Assembly (NCBI GenBank): GCA_023431205.1
Contig: JAEYXQ010000181.1
Coordinates: 1 to 19,048, forward strand
DNA from: Pseudomonadota bacterium
Lineage (GTDB): Bacteria; Pseudomonadota; Alphaproteobacteria; Rhizobiales; Devosiaceae
DNA: 19,048 bases
Direction of reading: 5' to 3'
The stretch's first letter is position 1. Each line of letters begins with the position of its first letter. Made by a program: the position numbers and the translations under genes. The notes below the pieces were generated by a model. That model was not told the origin of the DNA. It saw only the letters and a list, made by a program, of their open reading frames with translations, and ran no database searches. Positions 13,558 to 19,048 of the stretch are shown piece after piece.

Positions 13558-13612
13558 GAGTACCATGTTCTACCAACGCAGGTTGCCGCGCAGGGGAACT
13601 CGTGGTGGACTC
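13558..13612 (+). other. Possible metY leader hairpin
   Basis: Nested complementary segments GAGT/ACTC (13558-13561, 13609-13612), CCA/TGG (13563-13565, 13603-13605), GTTC/GAAC (13567-13570, 13596-13599) and CAAC/GTTG (13574-13577, 13582-13585) could fold into one interrupted hairpin ending 29 nt before the metY start. It does not match the SAM-II consensus known upstream of methionine genes in this group. It may be chance. Confidence 0.2.
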
Positions 13613-13641
13613 GATCAACCCCGAACATCTGGAGGAACCAC

Positions 13642-14913
13642 GTGAAGCTTGAATCGCTCGCCCTGCACCATGGCTATTCGGCCGAGGCCACCACAAAGGC
13701 GGCTGCCGTACCGCTCTATCAAACGACCTCCTACACGTTCGACAACACCCAGCACGGCGCCGACCTGTTCGACCTGAAGGTTGCGGGGAACATTTACACC
13801 CGCATCATGAACCCGACGACGGCAGTGCTGGAAGCCCGCATCGCCGAAATGGAAGGCGGGATCGGTGCTCTGGCGGTGGCCTCGGGCATGTCGGCGATCA
13901 CCTACTCGATCCAGACCATTGCCGAGGCGGGCGACAACATCGTCTCCATCTCCCAGCTATATGGCGGTACCTACAACCTGTTCATGCACACCTTCCCCCG
14001 CCAGGCGATCGAGGTGCGGCTTGTCGGCTTCGATGACTTCGATGGCTTCGAGCGGCTGATCGATGGCAAGACCAAGGCTGTGTTCCTCGAGTCGATCGGC
14101 AATCCGGCCGGAAACGTCGTGGACATCCAGCGCATTGCCGAGATCGCGCACCGTCACGGGGTGCCGGTGATCGTCGACAATACCGTCGCCACGCCCTATC
14201 TCTGCCGCCCCTTCGATTTCGGTGCCGACATCGTGGTGCATGCGCTGACCAAGTATATCGGTGGGCACGGCAACTCGATCGGTGGCATCATCGTCGACTC
14301 CGGCAAGTTCGACTGGGTGGCGAATAAGGAGCGGTTCCCGATCCTCAACCAGGCCGACCCGTCCTACCATGGTGTGGTCTATACCGAAGCGCTTGGTCCG
14401 GCAGCCTATATCGGGCGAGCGCGTGTGGTGCCGCTGCGCAATACCGGCGCTGCCCTGTCGCCGTTCAACGCCTTCCTGATCCTGCAGGGCCTCGAGACGC
14501 TCGGCATCCGCATGGAGCGGCACTGCGAGAACGCCGAGAAGGTGGCCGAGTATCTCAGCCAGCATCCGAAGGTCAGCTGGGTGAACTATGCGGCGCTGCC
14601 GGACAGCCGGTTCAACGCCACCGCCAAGAAGATCACCAAAGGCAAGGCCTCGGGGATCCTGAGCTTCGGGATCAAGGGTGGTCGCGAGGCGGGCGGGGTG
14701 TTCATCGACAACCTCAAGATGATCCTGCGGCTCGTGAACATCGGTGACGCCAAGTCGCTGGCGACGCACCCGGCCAGCACCACCCACCGTCAGCTCAGCC
14801 CGGAAGAGCTGGAAAGGGCGGGCGTGTCGGAGGACCTGGTGCGCCTCTCCATCGGCATCGAGCATATCGACGATATCATCGCCGATATCGAGCAGGCCCT
14901 GGCCGCGGTCTAG
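13642..14913 (+). CDS. metY: O-acetylhomoserine sulfhydrylase / aminocarboxypropyltransferase
   Basis: A PLP-dependent cytosolic enzyme that forms homocysteine from O-acetyl-L-homoserine and sulfide, in direct-sulfhydrylation methionine synthesis. At 423 aa it has typical MetY length (MetZ and CGS are shorter). Motifs include the N-terminal LALHHGYSAEATTKAAAVPLYQTTSY, YTRIMNPTTAVLEARIAEMEGG (52-73), and the PLP-phosphate region ASGMSAI. The PLP-ring residues are at VDNTVATPYLCRP (178-190), and the Schiff-base lysine is Lys204 in HALTKYIGGHGNSIGG. The GTG at 13642 has GGAGG 6 nt upstream; the longer open frame is not family-like. Its stop shares a CTAG with the convergent oxidoreductase, and a 14-bp hairpin lies 40 nt beyond. 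Confidence 0.95.
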   Translation: MKLESLALHHGYSAEATTKAAAVPLYQTTSYTFDNTQHGADLFDLKVAGNIYTRIMNPTTAVLEARIAEMEGGIGALAVASGMSAITYSIQTIAEAGDNIVSISQLYGGTYNLFMHTFPRQAIEVRLVGFDDFDGFERLIDGKTKAVFLESIGNPAGNVVDIQRIAEIAHRHGVPVIVDNTVATPYLCRPFDFGADIVVHALTKYIGGHGNSIGGIIVDSGKFDWVANKERFPILNQADPSYHGVVYTEALGPAAYIGRARVVPLRNTGAALSPFNAFLILQGLETLGIRMERHCENAEKVAEYLSQHPKVSWVNYAALPDSRFNATAKKITKGKASGILSFGIKGGREAGGVFIDNLKMILRLVNIGDAKSLATHPASTTHRQLSPEELERAGVSEDLVRLSIGIEHIDDIIADIEQALAAV

Positions 14914-16268
14914 CCCTCGGAGCGGGGGGTGACCCGGCCCCGCAGGAAACCGGCGAGTTGCAGCAGTTGCTGCTGCAACTCGCTTGGCCCAAATTGCGGC
15001 AGCAACTGCTCGAGAGTCTCAAACAGCGCCAGTTCTGTCTGATCGACGGTCGCCTGCGCCGGTTCGACCGGCATGTTGGCGGCGCCGAGCAGCAGCGCCT
15101 GGCGGCCATATTCATGCGCGACAGCATCGAATGGCGGCGCGGCTGAAACCTCCGGTTGCGCGCGCAGATAGTGACGCAGCGTAGTCCGAAGCGCGGCACC
15201 CAGTGCGTCTATCTGCTTTCCGATTTCAGCGGTAAGCGGCTGTCCGCTTGTGGGTCCGTCGGCGAGATAGCAAACTGAGGAGGCGAGTTCGGCACTGCCT
15301 GCTCCCGGCTCCAATGACGCCATCGCATCCTCCATGATCTGCCGCACCACCGTGCCTGCCTCTTGCACGGCGCGGACGGAGCCCACGCCGGTGCCGGCAT
15401 AGAGCGCCATCTGGTCAAGTGAACCGGTGGTGGTCCGAAGTGGGGAGTCGGTGCTGAAACGCGGGATCGGCCGGCCCTCGTCGTGAGCCACGACGGGATC
15501 CACGGCGGCCCTGCTGGCGGTTATGGCGCTCTTGAGAACGCGCACGGCCGCACGGGGCGGCCAGTTGACGTGGAACGCTTGGGTGAGGACGGTGTCTTCC
15601 GCACGGGCACCGACCAGACGCTGCTTGTGGTAGTCGTGCGCAAAGGATTCCCGGCTCGCCAGCAAAGCGGTGCCGAGCATCACGCCCGCCGCGCCGAGCG
15701 AGAGGGCGGTGACAAGATCGGCGCCGGAGGAGAGGCCGCCGGCGGCGACCACCGGCACGTCCACTGCGTCAACAATGCCTGGCAGCAGCACGCCGAGCCG
15801 CTCCGTTCCCCTGACATGACCGCCAGCCTCGCAACCCTGCGCAATCAGGAGGTCCACACCGGCTTGCTCCGCGGCTATGGCTTCAGCAACGGACCCCACC
15901 TGCCAGGCAACCCGGACGCCTGCCTGTTTCAGCGTGGCGATGGCAGCACGGTCGAGATCCCAGAACATGCAGACTACCGGCACTGACAGTTCGATGCAGA
16001 GCGCGATCTGCTGCTCCAGCAGGGCGGGCGGGGTGGAGAAGGGGATCAGGTTGACGCCGAAACGCTGGTGGCCGTCGCGCCGAACCGCCTCCACTTCGCG
16101 TCGGATCAGCTCGACCGGTTCGCGCACCATGCCCAAAAATCCGAACCCGCCGGCGGCGGTGACGGCCGACACCAGTTCCGACCTGGCCGGACCGCCCATG
16201 CCGGCGGATAGAACGGGGAGGCGGCAGCCGAGCAGGGTACACAACCTCGCGGTGGCAGGCGTCCTCAT
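14910..16268 (-). CDS. Nitronate monooxygenase-family FMN oxidoreductase with C-terminal extension
   Basis: A TIM-barrel FMN protein of the nitronate monooxygenase / 2-nitropropane dioxygenase family, which oxidises alkyl nitronates such as propionate 3-nitronate, or in related branches acts as an NAD(P)H:quinone reductase. Seen motifs are the start MGGPARSELVSAVTAAGGFGFLG (24-46), LLIAQGCEAGGHVRG (140-154, with the family His151), VVAAGGLSSGADLV (173-186) and VMLGTALLASRES for phosphate binding. At 452 aa it exceeds the usual 320-360. About 120 residues after the barrel (from ASLEPGAGSAEL) form a helical, Gln/Leu-rich tail with no motif I recognise. The ATG at 16268 has only a weak ribosome binding site. 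It is divergent from the uracil-DNA glycosylase-like gene. Confidence 0.87.
   Translation of the reverse strand: MRTPATARLCTLLGCRLPVLSAGMGGPARSELVSAVTAAGGFGFLGMVREPVELIRREVEAVRRDGHQRFGVNLIPFSTPPALLEQQIALCIELSVPVVCMFWDLDRAAIATLKQAGVRVAWQVGSVAEAIAAEQAGVDLLIAQGCEAGGHVRGTERLGVLLPGIVDAVDVPVVAAGGLSSGADLVTALSLGAAGVMLGTALLASRESFAHDYHKQRLVGARAEDTVLTQAFHVNWPPRAAVRVLKSAITASRAAVDPVVAHDEGRPIPRFSTDSPLRTTTGSLDQMALYAGTGVGSVRAVQEAGTVVRQIMEDAMASLEPGAGSAELASSVCYLADGPTSGQPLTAEIGKQIDALGAALRTTLRHYLRAQPEVSAAPPFDAVAHEYGRQALLLGAANMPVEPAQATVDQTELALFETLEQLLPQFGPSELQQQLLQLAGFLRGRVTPRSEG
14953..14983. repeat. 31-bp perfect hairpin (14-bp arms, 3-nt loop)
   Basis: GCGAGTTGCAGCAG (14953-14966) pairs perfectly with CTGCTGCAACTCGC (14970-14983) around TTG. 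It lies inside the 3' end of the oxidoreductase gene, encoding SELQQQLLQLA, and 40 nt beyond the metY stop on the other strand. There is no following T-tract, so it is not a standard terminator, but it may protect or stop the metY mRNA. Confidence 0.6.
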
Positions 16269-16313
16269 GATCTTGTGTCCGCCGGCGCAGTTCCCAGCCG
16301 GGCCGAAATCGCT

Positions 16314-16994
16314 ATGGTCGCTCGCATGTCCTCTCCCCTGCAGTCTCGATCGGTGCCTCGGTCAGCCGATGCATCCTGCGCCAGTGCTAGTGAGGATGAT
16401 AGGTCTTCGGTCCATCGGGACGATATCGAGGCGGTCCTGGCGGCGGCGCGGGCCTGCCGGTTCTGCGCGGACACGCTGCCGTTGGGTCCCCGTCCGGTGC
16501 TGCAGGCCAGTGCCACCTCGCGGTTGCTGATCATCGGGCAGGCTCCGGGCACCAAGGCGCATGCGAGTGGCCTGCCATGGGACGACCAGAGTGGCAAACG
16601 GCTACGCGACTGGATCGGCCTTTCGGAGGCAGAGTTCTACGATCCGGCGGCGGTGGCCATCGTTCCGGCCGGGCTGTGCTATCCCGGCGCGGTGCCGGGT
16701 GGCGGGGACAATCCGCCGGTGCCGGCCTGCGCGCCGCTGTGGCATCCGCACATCCTGGCCCAGCTGCGCGAGGTGCGGCTGACGCTGCTGGTGGGGCTGC
16801 ATGCGCAAAAGCTGTTCCTGCATGGGGCCATGTCGTTGACTGACCGCGTGCGGCTTCATTCGGGCGACTCGCCCCTAGTGCCGCTGCCGCATCCGAGCTG
16901 GCGGGTGGTGGGCTGGATGCGCCGGAACCCGTGGTTCGAAGCGGAAACGCTGCCACGGTTGCGGGCGCGGGTGGAGCAGGCGCTGGGCTCGTGA
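16314..16994 (+). CDS. Uracil-DNA glycosylase-family protein with probable 4Fe-4S cysteines
   Basis: A UDG-superfamily protein of the small HI0220.2-like branch, likely in base-excision repair or nucleic-acid processing. Motif A is IIGQAPGTKAHASGLPWDDQSGKRL and motif B is PLPHPSWR near the C-terminus. Four cysteines lie at 48, 51, 122 and 139, counted from the ATG at 16314. This C-x2-C … C-x16-C spacing resembles the Fe-S cluster ligands of family 4 and 5 UDGs, with GLCYPG and PACAPLW in the expected context. The catalytic polar residue after GQAPG is unlike family 1. The start is uncertain: GTG 16275, ATG 16314 and ATG 16326 are in frame and none has a strong ribosome binding site; conserved sequence begins about 36 residues after 16314. 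Confidence 0.82.
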   Translation: MVARMSSPLQSRSVPRSADASCASASEDDRSSVHRDDIEAVLAAARACRFCADTLPLGPRPVLQASATSRLLIIGQAPGTKAHASGLPWDDQSGKRLRDWIGLSEAEFYDPAAVAIVPAGLCYPGAVPGGGDNPPVPACAPLWHPHILAQLREVRLTLLVGLHAQKLFLHGAMSLTDRVRLHSGDSPLVPLPHPSWRVVGWMRRNPWFEAETLPRLRARVEQALGS

Positions 16995-17000
16995 GGACGG

Positions 17001-17534
17001 TCACGCTGTTGCACCCGGATAAGTGACGCGATCGCCGCGAACGGTGGCGCCGGTCGTCAGCGTGGCCGGCGGAACATCGGCCGGTCCCATGATGTGGAAG
17101 ACGCTGTGGCCACGGGCGAGCAGGTGGTCGGCGATGATGCGGCGGTGGCAGCGCCACCAGACGGCTTCGGCGCACATGGTCGCCGCGCGACCCGTGCTGC
17201 CGAGTTCAACAAGTTGCTCGAGACCTTCGCGGAAGGCGTCCGACTGGGCATAGTCGGCATAGTTGTGAAAGCTCTGGTTGCGCCAGAGGGCGTTGAGGGA
17301 GTCGTCGGCCGGTTTCTGCCGGCCGCGGAGCCCGCCCAGAGCAGCGATGTGCTGGTAGCCGATCTGATAGGGCGCCAGGCTCTCGGCCAGGGAATCCGGA
17401 TTGAACTGCGGATTGGTGCGCGAGCGGGGGACGGTACGGACATCCACCAGGTGCCGGATCTCGGACTGCTGCAGCAACGTGGCGAACTCCGCAATGGAGC
17501 GGGTGGAGTGGCCTATGGTGAAGAACGGATGCAT
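17001..17534 (-). CDS. DUF488-family protein
   Basis: A 177-aa soluble protein of the DUF488 family. The family signatures are complete: FTIGHSTRSIAEFATLL (5-21), the basic block VDVRTVPRSRTNPQFN (30-45), YQHIAALGGLRGR (60-72), and the cysteine motif MCAEAVWWRCHRRIIADHLLARGH (120-143; Cys121, Cys129, His130). The biochemical role is not established; the CxE…CHR motif suggests metal or nucleic-acid binding, which is inference. The ATG at 17534 matches family starts. It begins 61 nt downstream of tRNA-Ala on the same strand and may share its transcript. Its stop lies 6 nt from that of the convergent glycosylase-like gene. Confidence 0.88.
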   Translation of the reverse strand: MHPFFTIGHSTRSIAEFATLLQQSEIRHLVDVRTVPRSRTNPQFNPDSLAESLAPYQIGYQHIAALGGLRGRQKPADDSLNALWRNQSFHNYADYAQSDAFREGLEQLVELGSTGRAATMCAEAVWWRCHRRIIADHLLARGHSVFHIMGPADVPPATLTTGATVRGDRVTYPGATA

Positions 17535-17595
17535 CGGCTGCTCGCTAATCGGGAGCGCCGGGAAGGAGCGGATGTGACTGTCAGGAGCGCCGGAA

Positions 17596-17671
<76 letters not shown>

Positions 17672-17686
17672 GTTCCGACGGCGCCT

Positions 17687-17715
17687 GATATGAACAATAA
17701 TCCGCTTCAGGGCAA
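17687..17715 (-). promoter_or_regulatory. Candidate tRNA-Ala promoter
   Basis: On the minus strand TTGCCC (17710-17715) and CATATC (17687-17692) are separated by 17 nt in an AT-richer stretch. Initiation would fall about 10 nt before the mature tRNA 5' end at 17671. The -35 box lies only 6 nt after the upstream oxidoreductase stop. Confidence 0.45.
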
Positions 17716-17721
17716 GAGGGT

Positions 17722-18720
17722 TCACACCGTCGCCCAGCCGCCCTCCCGCTCACTTTTGAAGATGGCGTCGAGCACGCGCATCGAGGCGATGGCGTCCTCG
17801 ATGCCCCAGGGCAGGGGCTGCTCGCCGAGGACGGCGAGGGCGAAGGCTTCGGCCTGCTCGGTGTACTGGTCGCAGGCGGGCAGGATCTCGCGACGGGCCA
17901 GCGAGCCGTCGATCGGCGCGCCGGTATCGACGGTGATGGCGGTGCGCTCGTCGGGTGGGGCGTTGAACGGGATGACGATCTCGAGCTTGGCCTTGCTGCC
18001 GAAGACCTGCACGCGCTGGTGACCCGCGAGTTGGGTGGAGCAGGTGAAGCTGAGCTGCCGTCCACGGCCAAAATCGGCAATGACGCTCGCCAGCCGGTCG
18101 GTGCCGAAGGCGGGATCGCGCTCGACCAGCGACACGACACGGCTCGGCTCACCCTCAAAGAGGAAGCGGCCGGCGGTCACGGGGTAGCAGCCAATGTCGA
18201 GAATGCCGCCGCCGCCGATGTCGGGCTGATTGCGGACATTAGACGGATCAACATTGTGGTAGGCAAAGACCGCGTTGATGGAGCGGACCTCACCCAGCTC
18301 GCCGGAGCGGATGATCTCGCGGGCGCGCTGCCACTGCGGGTGGAAGCGGACCATGAAGGCTTCGAGCACGATCCGGTCGGGTGGGCAGGCGCGCAAGCCT
18401 TCAGCCTCGGCAGCGGTTCGGGCGATCGGCTTCTCGCACAGAACGTGTTTGCCCGCCTGCGCCGCGGCGACGGTCATCGGCACGTGGAGGTGGTTGGGCA
18501 GGGGATTGTAGATGGCATCGATGTCGGCATCGGCGAACAGTTCCTCATAGGAGCCATAAGCCTTGCGGATGCCAAGCTGGGCTGCAGCCGACTGTGCCTT
18601 GCCGAGGTCGCGCGAGGCGATCGCCACCACTTCGGAATGGGCCGATTTCTGGATGGCGGGCGTGACCTTCTGCATGCCGATATTGGCGGTGGACAGAATG
18701 CCCCAGCGGACCTTGCGCAT
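17722..18720 (-). CDS. Gfo/Idh/MocA-family oxidoreductase
   Basis: A 332-aa cytosolic NAD(P)-dependent dehydrogenase, usually acting on sugars, inositols or related polyols. The N-terminal Rossmann domain starts MRKVRWGILSTANIG, a variant of GxGxxG, and continues with AIASRDLGKAQSAAAQLG. The catalytic lysine lies in the EKP motif at HVLCEKPIA (92-100). The C-terminal α/β domain carries GGGGILDIGCYPVTAGRF (about 169-186), the family substrate-site block with Asp175. The ATG at 18720 has GGGAG about 8 nt upstream. It resembles the D-xylose dehydrogenase / dihydrodiol dehydrogenase-like branch, but the substrate is not readable. It is upstream of tRNA-Ala on the same strand. Confidence 0.92.
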   Translation of the reverse strand: MRKVRWGILSTANIGMQKVTPAIQKSAHSEVVAIASRDLGKAQSAAAQLGIRKAYGSYEELFADADIDAIYNPLPNHLHVPMTVAAAQAGKHVLCEKPIARTAAEAEGLRACPPDRIVLEAFMVRFHPQWQRAREIIRSGELGEVRSINAVFAYHNVDPSNVRNQPDIGGGGILDIGCYPVTAGRFLFEGEPSRVVSLVERDPAFGTDRLASVIADFGRGRQLSFTCSTQLAGHQRVQVFGSKAKLEIVIPFNAPPDERTAITVDTGAPIDGSLARREILPACDQYTEQAEAFALAVLGEQPLPWGIEDAIASMRVLDAIFKSEREGGWATV

Positions 18721-19048
18721 GTTGTTTCTCCCTTTTGGCTGAGGGGTAGCGCGGCGCGGGACAGTTGACCAGCACGTTCATCCGCCGGGGTCACCGTCGG
18801 TTGAGGAGAGGAGCGGGGCCCCGAGGCGGATGCCGCCTCTGAGTATTTATTTAGTGAGACGTCACCGCCTCGGGGCGCCGGGATTTTAGAACGGGGCGCG
18901 ACGACTCCATTTCGGACAGGGGGATGGAAGTGTTCATCCTCGCCGAACCTGAGCGGACCACCCTCGAGCCCAGGGAAAGAGCGACCTCCCCCTGCCCGGC
19001 CGTCCTTCCGCCACTGGTCGCTGCAGGCCGCCCCGCGCGGAAGAGATG
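18721..19048. other. Gene-free right-hand region
   Basis: I can support no gene in these 328 bases. They hold the upstream region of the oxidoreductase gene, the inverted repeat at 18818-18876, and further complementary segments: CAGGGGGA/TCCCCCTG (18917-18924, 18987-18994) and AGCGACC/GGTCGCT (18980-18986, 19016-19022). An ORF open from ATG 18924 to the edge is proline-rich with unconvincing codon use. The stretch could be a long 5' leader or promoter of a gene beyond the window. Confidence 0.5.
18818..18876. repeat. Inverted repeat with alternative hairpins and AT-rich core
   Basis: GCCCCGAGGCGG (18818-18829) pairs perfectly with CCGCCTCGGGGC (18865-18876) across 35 nt. The inner part of the left arm, GAGGCGG (18823-18829), can instead pair with a nearer CCGCCTC (18833-18839) over a 3-nt loop, so two mutually exclusive hairpins are possible. 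Between them lies TGAGTATTTATTTAG, a rare AT-rich patch. On the plus strand the short hairpin followed by this patch resembles an imperfect terminator. Confidence 0.5.

Noticed and set aside
13430..13641. SAM-II riboswitch upstream of metY
   Set aside because: The family's conserved loop and pseudoknot sequences are not present, so only a generic hairpin is reported.
18960..19030. Cobalamin riboswitch suggested by GCCACTG
   Set aside because: Only the B12-box-like heptamer is present; the ordered conserved blocks of the class are missing.
18924..19048. Open frame from ATG 18924 (or GTG 18930) to the right edge
   Set aside because: A purine-rich AGGGGG precedes it, but the product is proline-rich and motif-free with unremarkable codon use, and the end is not visible.

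Overview
The window is GC-rich, densely packed chromosomal DNA. The gene families, the GTG/ATG starts behind GGAGG-type ribosome binding sites, and a palindromic intergenic repeat of a type common in Hyphomicrobiales suggest an alphaproteobacterium of that order, perhaps Devosia-like; the genus is a weak inference. There is no rRNA operon, CRISPR array, prophage module or transposase, and most genes are housekeeping or catabolic.

Layout. 1-1680 (+): the end of a polyamine ABC transporter (potH partial, potI) and a small membrane protein. 1681-2070: an unusual non-coding stretch with a 10-11 bp periodic operator-like array, a 23-codon ORF behind a near-maximal Shine-Dalgarno sequence, a palindromic repeat and an intrinsic terminator. 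2071-4244: purU (+) meeting a YCII-domain gene and an RhtA-like exporter (-). 4342-7167 (+): a tightly overlapping aldo/keto reductase, fumarylpyruvate hydrolase-like enzyme and stand-alone RecD/Dda-like helicase. 7170-9436: an M20 dipeptidase (-) divergent from a DgoR-like FadR/GntR regulator (+). 9433-11626 (-): lipid kinase, metallophosphoesterase and two small proteins in one transcription unit. 11820-14913: glutamate dehydrogenase (-) and metY (+), divergent around a 568-bp intergenic region with a strong structured element, probably in the gdh leader. 14910-16994: a nitronate monooxygenase-like protein with a C-terminal extension (-) divergent from an Fe-S uracil-DNA glycosylase-like gene (+). 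17001-18720 (-): a DUF488 gene, tRNA-Ala(CGC) and a Gfo/Idh/MocA oxidoreductase. 18721-19048: no supported gene; several inverted repeats.

Convergent gene pairs repeatedly share or abut stop codons, and same-strand neighbours repeatedly overlap by 1-8 nt, so the genome is compact. The few non-coding stretches therefore stand out. The three best leads are the small-ORF locus at 1681-1922, the three-way-junction-like element at 13248-13336, and the alternative-hairpin element at 18818-18876. None is proven by sequence reading alone.
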